A stretch of 64,000 bases of DNA from G965229615 sp965229615 (lineage in GTDB: Bacteria > Pseudomonadota > Alphaproteobacteria > Rickettsiales > Midichloriaceae): assembly GCA_965229615.1 (NCBI GenBank), contig OZ245890.1, forward strand, positions 992,001 to 1,056,000. Reading direction: 5' to 3'. Position numbers and translations under genes: made by a program. The notes under the pieces are model-generated. The model saw only the letters and a program-made list of their open reading frames with translations. It was not told the DNA's origin and did no database searches. Positions 1 through 9,393 of this stretch are shown piece by piece. Within the stretch, counting starts at the first letter, position 1. The number at the start of each line of letters is the position of its first letter.

Positions 1-69
1 GAGGAGCGCATCATACAAAAACTACGCAAATTTGTTGTGTCACATGCTGTTGCTGCAACAGGAATTTGA
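1..69 (+). CDS. C-terminal tail of an upstream gene (partial)
   Basis: Reading frame 1 is open from the window edge to a TGA at 67-69 and gives a basic 22-residue tail ending in VAATGI. It would run convergently into rsfS, whose stop is 8 bases further on. The piece is too short to identify, and it could also be chance open frame at the edge of the window. Confidence 0.3.
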   Translation, partial: EERIIQKLRKFVVSHAVAATGI

Positions 70-76
70 AATGTGT

Positions 77-448
77 TCACGTTTTAGATCTGTAGATTTC
101 CTCAAGGTTATAGTGCTGACGCATTTCATATGTGAACAAATGTACCATCAACTCTCCCATATCTAATAAAATCCATTGTGCATTTGGTGCACCTTCTATG
201 TGCACATTATCTACCCCTGGACATTCATCTTTTATCCTATCAACCAACTTATCAGTCATGGATGATATGTGTTTTGATGATCTACCACTTGCAATCACTA
301 CATATGAGGTGATGTCACTTTTCACATTAAAAACCTCAATGTCATCAGCTTTATCTTCGGACAATTGGTCGACTACAATCTCTCTGATGTCTTCCAAATC
401 CTCATTGTCACCTTCGATTGTAATATGTGTATCTGGTCTATCTTGCAT
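77..448 (-). CDS. rsfS: Ribosomal silencing factor RsfS (Iojap family)
   Basis: RsfS binds ribosomal protein uL14 on the large subunit and blocks subunit joining when nutrients are short. The 123-residue product has the family length. It shows the typical core: VFNVKSD, then YVVIASGRSSKHI, and the C-terminal WILLDMGELMVHLF block followed by YNLEEIY. It is the last gene of a minus-strand group (uppS, TPR membrane protein, rsfS), with 34 bases between it and the gene before. The frame starts at an ATG and nothing suggests damage. Confidence 0.93.
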   Translation of the reverse strand: MQDRPDTHITIEGDNEDLEDIREIVVDQLSEDKADDIEVFNVKSDITSYVVIASGRSSKHISSMTDKLVDRIKDECPGVDNVHIEGAPNAQWILLDMGELMVHLFTYEMRQHYNLEEIYRSKT

Positions 449-482
449 GAAGTATATTTATTTTCAATTAGCGCTAGATGTA

Positions 483-1289
483 TCAATTATTATGTGTAGC
501 ATTTGTTGCTTTTTCAATACTATTTTCATCTGAAGATGAAATTTTATACTTCAGATACTCATCAAGCATGTGGTTAATATAGTCTAGGTTATCATTTGCA
601 TTATGATGCTGACCTATGATTTGCAGGTAATTTTGTGCTCGCAATTGATCATCCATCGCATTACTTACAGCCACAGCAGTCAAGGCTATATTATTTGCAA
701 AGACTTCATTATGAAAGAGCTTATCATCAATCTTACCATCATCATGCATATATTTACTAAGACTAGCATCACACTGTTTTATAGCACTTTCATAGGGGAT
801 CCTATCATACTGTAGCTTCGCATTCAAAGCAACAAGATTTGCATATTGCCTTATAATATTGGGGTATGATGTGTTCTTAGCGACACGTTCATAATAATAT
901 ATAGCCTTACTAGAGTTAGATTGCATTAATGACACACTTGCAAGATAGAAGTTAGCCAATGCTGTATAAATTGAACCGTCTTGTGCTGCTAGTTTTTCAA
1001 GCTTCTCTATTTTTTTTGATTCATTTTGCCCATTATCCTGCTTAGAGTTGTTATTCGATACCTCTTTTTGTCTCAATTTTGAATAATTTATACTATGCAC
1101 CGTACGTATTAATGTAATGCCATCCTGCTGTATCCTATCACGACTTCTCGCTTGATACCAAGACATTACACCTAGGTAAACTATTAAAACTATCCCACAT
1201 ATTAACAACACTATGGTAAAGCTACCTACAATTCTGTTGAAGCGTTGTTCATTAGATTGCTCTTTAATTTCATCTAAAATGTCAGACAT
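483..1289 (-). CDS. Membrane-anchored TPR protein (YfgM/DUF2659-like)
   Basis: The 268-residue product starts with a cytoplasmic tail containing ILDEIKEQ. One hydrophobic segment follows at about residues 24-46, and then a long helical domain. Residues 105-160 (YTALANFYLASVSLM, AIYYYERV, QYANLVALNAKL) read as TPR-like helix pairs. This plan matches YfgM-type SecYEG accessory proteins and the DUF2659 proteins of Rickettsia, which are thought to assist envelope protein biogenesis. The exact partner here is inference. A polar, low-complexity insert (about residues 78-92, rich in N, Q and K) precedes the TPR part. It lies between uppS and rsfS on the same strand. Confidence 0.7.
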   Translation of the reverse strand: MSDILDEIKEQSNEQRFNRIVGSFTIVLLICGIVLIVYLGVMSWYQARSRDRIQQDGITLIRTVHSINYSKLRQKEVSNNNSKQDNGQNESKKIEKLEKLAAQDGSIYTALANFYLASVSLMQSNSSKAIYYYERVAKNTSYPNIIRQYANLVALNAKLQYDRIPYESAIKQCDASLSKYMHDDGKIDDKLFHNEVFANNIALTAVAVSNAMDDQLRAQNYLQIIGQHHNANDNLDYINHMLDEYLKYKISSSDENSIEKATNATHNN

Positions 1290-1379
1290 TAAAAAATAAG
1301 ATTCTTATTACATTCATTTATTTAGAATTTGATCATATCACTTCTCAACGTGCTTTCCAACACATCGTCTATCAACTTA

Positions 1380-2117
1380 CTAACGCCTTCCATATCTTCT
1401 ATGCCTTGCACTAAATGCTATAAATGCGTCGTTAAGCACCCTTTCATTAAAATCGGGCCACAATACATTGGTGAAGTACAATTCAGTATAAGCAAGCTGC
1501 CATAAGAGAAAATTACTTAATCTTTTTTCCCCGCTTGTTCTGATCAACAGATCTGGATCTGGTATACCATGCGGATTTATGTGTTGTGAGAATTTCGTAT
1601 TATATAACTCCTTAGATAGCGAGTTGTCGTTTTTGTATATATCACTAGCAGCTGCAAATGCAGCATTTAATATTTCATTCCTTGATCCATAGCTAACGGC
1701 TAATACTAGCGTGAAGGTATCGTGCTGTTTTGATTTATTTTCTATATCTTCCATTATCTTTACAATATTACGTGGAATTCTATTTCTTTCACCTATGAAT
1801 ATTATGCGCATCTGTTCATCAGTTATACCACTTAGATAATTCAACATATACTCCTTAAAAATTGACATCAACAACGATACCTCATCATGATCTCGTTCCC
1901 AGTTTTCAGTTGAAAATGCGTATAGTGTCAGCCATTTGACTCCGTAGTTTTTACAAATTTTGATTATATTCTCAGCAGCCTGTGCACCTTTTCTGTAAGC
2001 AATAGCTATTGGTATAGTATTTTGTTTTGCCCACCTATTATTACCATCCATAATTATCGCAAGATGTTGCGGTATGATCAGTGTTGATCCATGTTGATTT
2101 CCTACTTGTTGCTGCAT
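1380..2117 (-). CDS. uppS: Undecaprenyl diphosphate synthase (cis-prenyltransferase)
   Basis: This enzyme condenses isopentenyl units onto farnesyl diphosphate to make the C55 carrier lipid for peptidoglycan and surface glycans. The 245-residue protein has all cis-prenyltransferase signatures: HLAIIMDGNNRWAK near residue 18 with the metal-binding Asp, TLYAFSTENW, and DLLIRTSGEKRLSNFLLWQLAYTE split over the C-terminal substrate site. In most alphaproteobacteria uppS precedes cdsA and rseP. Here rseP-bamA lies 50 kb away, so that cluster is broken up. An ATG start gives an N-terminus of normal length, and the gene faces the permease gene divergently. Confidence 0.95.
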   Translation of the reverse strand: MQQQVGNQHGSTLIIPQHLAIIMDGNNRWAKQNTIPIAIAYRKGAQAAENIIKICKNYGVKWLTLYAFSTENWERDHDEVSLLMSIFKEYMLNYLSGITDEQMRIIFIGERNRIPRNIVKIMEDIENKSKQHDTFTLVLAVSYGSRNEILNAAFAAASDIYKNDNSLSKELYNTKFSQHINPHGIPDPDLLIRTSGEKRLSNFLLWQLAYTELYFTNVLWPDFNERVLNDAFIAFSARHRRYGRR

Positions 2118-2387
2118 TATAATGATGTAATTTTTTTATCTGCAGAATACATTATAACGATATTTGCTAAGACATTCAACACGAAATGAAATATGTTATT
2201 TCAACTCATTTGCGAAGTCTACTATATAAGATATGACTTACCAAGTGTAAAATATTCGCGTTCACATCAATTATATTCCATCAATAACTTGATTTCATAT
2301 TAAATCATGGTATTTAATTTCATATGTCATGTATATCATCTGCAATAAAGAACATACAATGAAAACTATTTTAGGGGTATCTTCGCT

Positions 2388-3845
2388 ATGAACTATAAAC
2401 GTATTTTTAAAAAGAAAAATATAGATGAACTGCTACAGCATGCACAACACAATCCGATGAAAAGAACGCTCGATGCAATGAAACTTGTGATGCTAGGAAT
2501 CGGGGCAATTGTTGGTGCTGGCATATTTGTTCTAGCTGGTACTGCAGCTGGGGCAAGTGCAGGTCCTGCTGTAGTATTATCATTTATAGTAGGTGGTATT
2601 GCATGTGCATGCGCAGCATTGTGTTATGCTGAGATGGCTGCCACTATTCCAATTTCGGGTGGTGCATATACATATACATATGTAGCATTAGGTGAAATGC
2701 CTGCGTGGTTGATAGGGTCATTTATATTAGTTGGTAATAGTTTCATGGTTGCTGCAGTTGCTGTTGGTTGGTCTGGATATGTGGTATCGTTCCTTGAACA
2801 AATGAGTATAAACTTACCAACAGCATTTACACATCACGTTGGAGAAGTGATTGTAATGAACGATGGTACAACTAGTGTTGGTGTTTTCAACCTACTGGCT
2901 TGCGCAATTGTGCTTATGATTGGTACAGTGTTATATAAAGGCACAGAAACATCTGCACTGTTGAATAATATCATAGTTATTATAAAAATAGGTGTCTTAA
3001 CATCATTTGTGCTAATTGGTGTGATGTATATTAATCCTGAAAACTGGACACCATTTATACCTGAACACATAGATGCAACAGGACAGTTTGGTATACAAGG
3101 AATATTCGGTGGTGCAGCAATAGTATTCTTAGCATTTAATGGTTTTGATACTGTAGCATCTGCTGCACAGGAAACAAAAAATCCACAAAGAGACTTACCA
3201 ATTGGTATAATAGGATCATTACTTGTTTCAATGATAGTCTATGTTCTTGTTTCAGGAGTTTTAACTGGTCTTGTGCATTACACAAAGCTGAATAGTCCTC
3301 AGTCAATGGCATTAGCTGTGAATGCGATGAACATGCCATGGCTTGCTATCATCATCAAGGTTGGAGCAATATGTGGACTTAGTTCTGTAGCGCTAGTAAT
3401 GACATATGCAATCATACGTGTAACATTTAGCATGTCAAACGATGGGCTATTACCAAAAAGCTTACAGAAAATACATGCAAAAAATAAAACCCCACATGTT
3501 GCTACAGTTGTAATCACTGTAATTATAGCATTGTTAGCAGGGGCCTTCCCTCTGGATACAATGGCTCAAATGGGTAATTTCTGTGTTATTACAACATTTA
3601 TTGTCGTTTCAGTCTTACCTATCTACTTGCGTCATAAGCAACCTGATTTGAAACGTGAGTTCATGTGTCCGATGCTGCCATTTATACCGGTTTTTGGTAT
3701 CGTATTGCTTTTGTCGTTCCTAGTGAGTATGCCTAATAAAAATATCATGTGGTATTTCCTAGGCTTGGTTATATTGAGTTCAATCTATTATTTGATAACA
3801 CATGGATGCAAAAAGGAAAAAAATGAAGTATTAGCTGAACAGTAA
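2388..3845 (+). CDS. APC-family amino acid permease
   Basis: The 485-residue protein has about 12 membrane segments. The first carries the APC signature VMLGIGAIVGAGIFVLAG near residue 35. Segment 6 holds AFNGFDTVASAAQETKNPQRDLP, the conserved region of the cationic amino acid transporter (CAT/YfnA-like) branch. Such importers supply host amino acids to Rickettsiales that cannot make them; the substrate cannot be read from sequence. It is transcribed divergently from uppS across a 270-base spacer that must hold both promoters, and it converges on hscA. Confidence 0.88.
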   Translation: MNYKRIFKKKNIDELLQHAQHNPMKRTLDAMKLVMLGIGAIVGAGIFVLAGTAAGASAGPAVVLSFIVGGIACACAALCYAEMAATIPISGGAYTYTYVALGEMPAWLIGSFILVGNSFMVAAVAVGWSGYVVSFLEQMSINLPTAFTHHVGEVIVMNDGTTSVGVFNLLACAIVLMIGTVLYKGTETSALLNNIIVIIKIGVLTSFVLIGVMYINPENWTPFIPEHIDATGQFGIQGIFGGAAIVFLAFNGFDTVASAAQETKNPQRDLPIGIIGSLLVSMIVYVLVSGVLTGLVHYTKLNSPQSMALAVNAMNMPWLAIIIKVGAICGLSSVALVMTYAIIRVTFSMSNDGLLPKSLQKIHAKNKTPHVATVVITVIIALLAGAFPLDTMAQMGNFCVITTFIVVSVLPIYLRHKQPDLKREFMCPMLPFIPVFGIVLLLSFLVSMPNKNIMWYFLGLVILSSIYYLITHGCKKEKNEVLAEQ

Positions 3846-3871
3846 CACTAATACAGACAATGGTATGGTGT

Positions 3872-5407
3872 TCACAGATTTATGATGCCTGTGATGCAAC
3901 CTGATAGCAATTGTCTAATCTCTTCCTCTGTTAAGCCATAGGATGGCTTAACTTCAACTGAACATGTTTTGTTGCTTTCCATGTCTCTTGCACTAACTGT
4001 TAGGAGGCCATCAGCATCAACCCTAAAACATACTTCCAATCTCACTGCTCCTGCAGGTTTTGGTGTGATACCATTCAACTCAAATGTGCCAAGCGATCTA
4101 CAACTATCCACACTTTCTCCTTCACCCTGTAGGATGTGGATTTTAAAACCCCTCTGGTTATCTACGTATGTAGTATAGGTTTGATATGCTACTGCTGGTA
4201 TTGGTGTATTGCGTTGTATGATCACTTCAACCATATTACCCAATAATTCTATCCCTAGTGATAACGGCACTACATCGATTAAAAGATGATCACTTGTCAT
4301 CAGTGCCCTCGCTTGCAGTGCCGCCCCCACTGCAACAACCTTATCAGGATCTATGTGCATTAATAAAGTGCTGTTGAAAGCATTTTTAATAGCGTTCTGT
4401 ATGGCTGGAATGCGTGTTGCTCCACCAACAAGAACAACATGTGATATGTTTTGTACCTTGGCACTGTCAACAGTATCACGTGCAATTTGCATCGTTTTTT
4501 CTATTAGGGGATGCCATGCCTTTTCAGCATCACTCCTTGTGATGGAAGTTTCACTACCAAGAAAATTGCCGATCCAAGTATATTGTGTAGATAGATGATT
4601 TTTTATCTGTGTTGCTAATAATACATGCTTTGCTGTTGCTGCGGCTGGATTATAGCCAATTCTTTTACATATCATCCTTAGTAACATCATATCAAAATCA
4701 TCACCACCAATATAACCATCACCACCCGTTGCTATAACACGCAGTATACCACCATACATCTTAAGTATTGAAACATCAAAAGTTCCACCACCAAGATCAT
4801 ACACTAAAAAATTTCCTGTGGGATTGACATCAAGACCATATGCTATTGCTGCTGCTGTTGGCTCATTTATCATGCGCACAACTTCAAGACCAGCAATCCT
4901 TGCTGCATCTTTAGTTGCTGTACGTGCTGCTTCATCAAAATGTGCTGGCACTGTTATTACAATTTTCTTGATTTGCCGTCCTATATAATTTTCAGCGCTT
5001 TTTTTTAAGGACTTTAGTATCTCCGCAGCAGCTTCTATTGGTGAGATATTGTCTTTACCATTGCAACTCAGTTTGACAATTTCATTTGATGAATTTTTGT
5101 GGTCTATATCCCATATATTATTTACTAAAATTCCATCGTTGATGCCCTTACCCATTAATCTCTTCACAGACTTAATATAACTAGGCTGTGTTAGAGCACT
5201 ATGCCCAACAAGTGATGTATTGTCTCTATATGACACTACTGATGGCAGTAGTGTATCACCGTTGTCATTTAGTGGTACTACGATTGTTTCATTCCCATTA
5301 TAGTATGCGATGATAGAGTTGGTGGTACCCAAATCTATTCCTACTATGATGTCACCTTCAGCTATATGTGTTATATCTGTTGGTTCTAATATTTGATATA
5401 GTGTCAT
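3872..5407 (-). CDS. hscA: Fe-S assembly Hsp70 chaperone HscA, lacking the lid
   Basis: HscA releases Fe-S clusters from the IscU scaffold under control of HscB. The nucleotide-binding domain is complete: VGIDLGTTNS near residue 23, VPAHFDEAARTATKDAARIAGL, NEPTAAAIAYGL, VYDLGGGTFDVSIL, and VVLVGGATRIPAIQ. The beta-sandwich substrate domain follows (DVVPLSLGIE, then NGITPKPAG). The protein stops at residue 511, just after GLTEEEI, where relatives continue with about 100 residues of helical lid. The permease gene ends 27 bases beyond the stop, so no lid is encoded. Its ATG overlaps the hscB stop by 4 bases, showing translational coupling. The rest of the isc cluster is not in the window. Confidence 0.9.
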   Translation of the reverse strand: MTLYQILEPTDITHIAEGDIIVGIDLGTTNSIIAYYNGNETIVVPLNDNGDTLLPSVVSYRDNTSLVGHSALTQPSYIKSVKRLMGKGINDGILVNNIWDIDHKNSSNEIVKLSCNGKDNISPIEAAAEILKSLKKSAENYIGRQIKKIVITVPAHFDEAARTATKDAARIAGLEVVRMINEPTAAAIAYGLDVNPTGNFLVYDLGGGTFDVSILKMYGGILRVIATGGDGYIGGDDFDMMLLRMICKRIGYNPAAATAKHVLLATQIKNHLSTQYTWIGNFLGSETSITRSDAEKAWHPLIEKTMQIARDTVDSAKVQNISHVVLVGGATRIPAIQNAIKNAFNSTLLMHIDPDKVVAVGAALQARALMTSDHLLIDVVPLSLGIELLGNMVEVIIQRNTPIPAVAYQTYTTYVDNQRGFKIHILQGEGESVDSCRSLGTFELNGITPKPAGAVRLEVCFRVDADGLLTVSARDMESNKTCSVEVKPSYGLTEEEIRQLLSGCITGIINL

Positions 5408-6033
5408 TTGTATAACGTTTTAACATTTGATTTCTTGATTTCTGATGCCTTAATCCCTGCACTATTTATTAGTCTTTCAATGAATCTAATCTTTTCTAGG
5501 TTGTTCTTTGCAGCAACAAATTGATTTGTATTGATAGCATTTTGTGTTGATTTAATCACCATATGTAACATGTTCAACATCTTTCTTTCAAATGCTTCAA
5601 TTTGTTTTATACTGCTCAAATCATTTAGTTCCTCATGTAATGCCATTGATTCAGCAAGCCATATATTACTATCTTCACCATTATCAATTGATGATGAAAT
5701 TATTGTATGATGCTGCAATTCAAATTGTTGAACAATATATTCGCAGGTTAGTATTGGTGATGAGAGTGTATGGTATGCTGAATTAATCAATGCAGCATTA
5801 TTTGTAGCAATTTCCTGTTCTTTGACTGATTTCGTCACAAATTTGTCTGGATGAAACAATGTGATCTTATCGATGTATTTGTCATCTAACATTTTCATAT
5901 CTACTACAACATTCTGTTTCAAACCTAAAATCTCAAAAAAACTTAGCTCTTGATTGATGGGTAATATCTTGTTGCATTTTGCACATGTTTCTTCATTGTG
6001 CTGAAATTGTTGACAGTGCGGACATTGTGTCAT
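5404..6033 (-). CDS. hscB: Co-chaperone HscB with N-terminal zinc finger
   Basis: HscB delivers IscU to HscA and stimulates its ATPase. The 209-residue protein has the J-domain signature HPDKF near residue 60 and a C-terminal helical domain. Before the J-domain are two CxxC pairs (CPHC and CAKC, residues 4-20), a tetracysteine metal site. Human mitochondrial HSC20 has such a finger; the short enterobacterial HscB does not. The C-terminal region is longer and more polar than usual. It overlaps hscA by 4 bases and faces ppsR divergently. Confidence 0.88.
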   Translation of the reverse strand: MTQCPHCQQFQHNEETCAKCNKILPINQELSFFEILGLKQNVVVDMKMLDDKYIDKITLFHPDKFVTKSVKEQEIATNNAALINSAYHTLSSPILTCEYIVQQFELQHHTIISSSIDNGEDSNIWLAESMALHEELNDLSSIKQIEAFERKMLNMLHMVIKSTQNAINTNQFVAAKNNLEKIRFIERLINSAGIKASEIKKSNVKTLYK

Positions 6034-6129
6034 AAATCTGCCATTTAATTGTTAATACATATTATATTGCTGTAAAACAGCATGCTATAGTACTCTACAT
6101 TGTACAAAAATTCACATCTTTGTCTATAA

Positions 6130-7005
6130 ATGTCTAAAGTTCTCAACCTATATCTTGTATCAGACTCTTCCGGGGAAACAGTCATAGCAATCAGTAAGGC
6201 AACATTTGTTCAATTTCCAGAAATTGAAGTGAAGGAGCATGCCTTCTTGCTTGTGCGCAACAAACAGCAAGTTAATGCAGTAATAGAGAGCTTTGAAAAA
6301 GCACGTGGTTTAATCATATATACCATGGGAAAAGGCGAAGTAAGAGATTATTTTATTTCTCTATGTTACAAGCATTCAATACCACATATATGTCCACTCC
6401 AGTCTATTATATCGTTTGTGTCAAAGTGTATGGAGATAAGACCATCAAATGCTGGACCAGGTAAATATAAAAAGTTAGGAGATGATTACTATGAAAGAAT
6501 TAACAGTATTGGTTATGCTTTGAGTCATGATGATGGTCAGGCATCTAATGATTACAAGTGTGCAGATATTATTTTATTAGGTATCTCAAGGACATCAAAG
6601 TCCCCAACTGCACTATATCTTGCACAGAGGGGCTATAATGTTGCAAACATTCCAATAGTGCGAGATCTACAACTCAATATTCCAAACATCGAGGAAATTA
6701 TCGAAAACAAACATCCTGTCATGATAGGTTTGACAATACTACCACATCATTTATTAAGAATCAGGAATGTTAGACTATCATCGTTATATCAGACATATAT
6801 TACACCTTCACATCTTGAAGATTCTATGATGCAACATTATTCATCAATAGCTGCAATAAAACAAGAGATACAGTATGCAAATTCAGTGTTTAAATCCCTA
6901 GGTATAAGGGTAATAGATGTTACAAACAAAGCAGTAGAAGAGGTTGCAGCTGAAATAATCAATATATATTCTTCGAGTGATATGAATACAAATAATATAC
7001 ATTGA
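6130..7005 (+). CDS. ppsR: PEP synthetase / PPDK regulatory protein (DUF299)
   Basis: Members are bifunctional ADP-dependent kinases and Pi-dependent pyrophosphorylases that switch pyruvate phosphate dikinase or PEP synthetase off and on. The 291-residue product begins with the family hallmark YLVSDSSGETV and carries the phosphate loop ILLGISRTSKSPT near residue 150, followed by the expected YLAQRGYNVANIPIV. Rickettsiales use PPDK to make PEP from pyruvate, so PPDK is the likely target; it is not encoded in the window. The gene starts at an ATG right after the hscB promoter region. Confidence 0.9.
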   Translation: MSKVLNLYLVSDSSGETVIAISKATFVQFPEIEVKEHAFLLVRNKQQVNAVIESFEKARGLIIYTMGKGEVRDYFISLCYKHSIPHICPLQSIISFVSKCMEIRPSNAGPGKYKKLGDDYYERINSIGYALSHDDGQASNDYKCADIILLGISRTSKSPTALYLAQRGYNVANIPIVRDLQLNIPNIEEIIENKHPVMIGLTILPHHLLRIRNVRLSSLYQTYITPSHLEDSMMQHYSSIAAIKQEIQYANSVFKSLGIRVIDVTNKAVEEVAAEIINIYSSSDMNTNNIH

Positions 7006-7034
7006 TATTTTTTCCATTATACTTCACATAAACA

Positions 7035-7062
7035 CTTGAAATCATGGTTCTAAGGAATATCT
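7035..7062 (+). promoter_or_regulatory. Candidate heat-shock (RpoH-type) promoter of grpE
   Basis: CTTGAA at 7035-7040 and AATATCT at 7056-7062 lie 52 bases before the grpE ATG. The same decamer CTTGAAATCA, with a similar downstream block (CATACAT) at exactly the same spacing, precedes htpG. RpoH promoters have CTTGAA-type -35 elements. The -10 match is imperfect, so this is a candidate only. Confidence 0.4.
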
Positions 7063-7113
7063 ATTTAATTAGTGTATCACAAATAGCAATGCTCACAATT
7101 AATATATACAAAC

Positions 7114-7794
7114 ATGAATAATAAAAAACAAAATGAGATTGAAAACAAGGAAGTGCATCCAAATGATAATGCTGCAATGCAGCAGACAGCAAATGAAGAG
7201 ACACAGAGGACAGAAGAGACACAAGATGGTGAAGGTATAACACGTGAGCAGGTACAAGCTCTAGCACTTGAAATAAAAAGATTGAGAGAAGAAAATGCGC
7301 TACTCAAAGATAGTATTATGAGGGAAAAAGCAGATAACGATAACTTAAGAAAACGTCATACACGTGAATTGGATGACATGTCAAAATATATAATTGCTGA
7401 GTTTGCAAGGGGGCTTACTGACGTGATGGAAAGTCTTCATAGAGCACAATCGCATAAGTCTGATTTTGATGGTTTGATAGATATAGATTGCTCAAAAATT
7501 ACTCCTGATGAGATAAAAAACTATGCTAATAAAGTTGCAGCAATGTTTGAGGGTATAGATATGACATTAAAATTACTTGAAAAAGCTTTCAGTAGTCATG
7601 GTGTAAGTAGACTACATCCCGAAGGTGAGGATTTTGATCATAGATTTCATCAGGCAATATCGCAGGTTGCAGCTGATGATAAGCCTCACAATACAATTGC
7701 ACAGGTGGTACAAGCTGGTTATGTAATCAAGGATCGACTATTAAAACCTGCATTGGTGATAGTTCATAATTCAAAAACAGATGATAAAAAGTAG
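7114..7794 (+). CDS. grpE: GrpE nucleotide exchange factor
   Basis: GrpE exchanges ADP for ATP on DnaK. The 226-residue product starts with a polar, disordered N-terminus rich in Q, E and T. A long coiled coil follows (about residues 48-95, KRLREENALLKDSIMREKAD). The C-terminal beta domain contains HPEGEDFDHRFHQAI and ends with VIKDRLLKPALVIV. These are standard GrpE features. dnaK and dnaJ are not nearby. The gene stands alone between ppsR and a decayed gene. Confidence 0.93.
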   Translation: MNNKKQNEIENKEVHPNDNAAMQQTANEETQRTEETQDGEGITREQVQALALEIKRLREENALLKDSIMREKADNDNLRKRHTRELDDMSKYIIAEFARGLTDVMESLHRAQSHKSDFDGLIDIDCSKITPDEIKNYANKVAAMFEGIDMTLKLLEKAFSSHGVSRLHPEGEDFDHRFHQAISQVAADDKPHNTIAQVVQAGYVIKDRLLKPALVIVHNSKTDDKK

Positions 7795-7800
7795 AGTGTT

Positions 7801-8096
7801 ATGAAAGGTGTACAGAATAACATTGCTATATTTTGTAAGCAAAATAGTTTACAACAGATCCAACAATACGTTTTTTAGATCTGATATCAGAACTAGATAA
7901 AATTGCAAAGGAATTTTTCAAGACAACAAATTATGGACAGCAGCATGACATTAAAAAATCCTGAGCTGAACTAGAGTTAGGAGATATATTTTTCTCATTG
8001 CTTTGTTTAGCTAACAATTTGGATATAGATCTTGAATCTGCCTTGGCAAAAGTGCATGGAGAGAATAAGCCACTGATCAAACTGATGTACTGTTGA
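7801..8096 (+). pseudogene. Decayed MazG-like nucleotide pyrophosphohydrolase
   Basis: Two frames together read as a small MazG-type NTP pyrophosphohydrolase. An ATG frame at 7801 gives VQNNIAIFCKQNSLQQ. A second frame from 7878 gives DLISELDKIAKEFFKTTNYG, then, after an in-frame TGA at 7962-7964, ELELGDIFFSLLCLANNLDI and a final stop at 8094-8096. The E-x2-E/D pattern and ELGDxxFSLxxLA are MazG hallmarks. One frameshift near 7877 and one nonsense codon make it a pseudogene. It lies 6 bases after grpE and abuts the convergent nhaA. Confidence 0.65.
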
Positions 8097-8100
8097 TCTC

Positions 8101-9273
8101 TCACTTTCTCACAAACATTAGTAATAATGCTCCAAAAGTGCATGATAAAAGTGATCCAATCAAAATGCCAACCTTTGAACTCATGAGTGCAATGCTATGC
8201 ATATCAAATGCCAACGCTGCAACAAATAAACTCATTGTGAAGCCTATACCGCACATTACTGATGCCACATATGCTAGGAAATATGTTGCATTCTCTGGCA
8301 TTACAACGAGTTTAGTTTTGACTAAGATATAAAATGAACTGAATATACCAATTTGTTTACCAAAAAATAAACCAAGGATTATACTGGCTGTGATACCATT
8401 GAGAATATGTTGCAGCTCAAGTTCTATTACCGATACGCCAGCATTGAAAAATGCAAAAATTGGCATGATTAAATAGGTACTAAATGGTTGCAAGTGTTTC
8501 TCAAGAGTTTTACCAAGTTTCGCTGTATTATTCTCTGGAGTTTCAACATCACATGGTATTAGAAACCCAAGTACTACACCAGCAACGGTCGCATGTATAC
8601 CAGAGAAAAAAAAGCAATACCACATTATAACACCGATTAGAATATAGGGTTGCAAATAACATACCTTACTGCGATTTAATAGTAGTAGCATTATAATACA
8701 TATTATTATACCTATTATGTATAGGCCATGCAATGTTTCTGTATAAAATAATGCTATTACAATAACGGCAATGAGATCATCTATTATCGCTAATGCAGTT
8801 ACAAATACTTTAATTGACATTGGAATTGTTGATGCAAATAATGACATCACAGCAAGAGTAAAAGCTATATCTGTTGCAGTTGGTATAGCCCATCCTTTAA
8901 TAGCATCAGTTCCATGGTTGAATATAATATAAATGACCATCGGACCAATTACCCCACACATCGCACATGCAATAGGCAATATTCTTTGTGATTTTGTAGC
9001 AAGGTGCCCAGATGTTATCTCCTTCTTTATTTCTATCCCAACAATAAGAAAAAATATAGACATCAACATGTCATTTACAATAGCATGCAAAGGGATTCCT
9101 ATGCTTATTGTATCAGATATAAATGATATTTTAGAATGCAATAGCTCATAGTATAATGGTGCAACATCAGTGTTGGCAAATACAAATGCAATCACCGTTG
9201 CAAGTATTAGGAGTAATCCTTTGTCTATTGCATTTTTTAAAAATGATGGGAATGCCCTGGCTAGCTTATACAT
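8101..9273 (-). CDS. nhaA: Na+/H+ antiporter NhaA
   Basis: NhaA exports Na+ in exchange for protons at the inner membrane. The 390-residue protein has the family length and about 12 membrane segments. It contains the conserved region GWAIPTATDIAFTLAV and then TALAIIDDLIAVIVIALFY, whose paired aspartates are the ion-binding residues of NhaA. KMPIFAFFNAG-type motif (here MPIFAFFNAGV) follows. The gene is intact and stands alone, convergent with the MazG relic and divergent from the PAP2 gene. Confidence 0.93.
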   Translation of the reverse strand: MYKLARAFPSFLKNAIDKGLLLILATVIAFVFANTDVAPLYYELLHSKISFISDTISIGIPLHAIVNDMLMSIFFLIVGIEIKKEITSGHLATKSQRILPIACAMCGVIGPMVIYIIFNHGTDAIKGWAIPTATDIAFTLAVMSLFASTIPMSIKVFVTALAIIDDLIAVIVIALFYTETLHGLYIIGIIICIIMLLLLNRSKVCYLQPYILIGVIMWYCFFFSGIHATVAGVVLGFLIPCDVETPENNTAKLGKTLEKHLQPFSTYLIMPIFAFFNAGVSVIELELQHILNGITASIILGLFFGKQIGIFSSFYILVKTKLVVMPENATYFLAYVASVMCGIGFTMSLFVAALAFDMHSIALMSSKVGILIGSLLSCTFGALLLMFVRK

Positions 9274-9393
9274 ATATCACAATGAATTAATAATATTGTG
9301 TGAACAATGATATCCGATTTTCATCAGACATATACATAATTTTGAGTTAGAATGTTATATTGCATGTAAAAACTCACACATAAATTCGATGAA

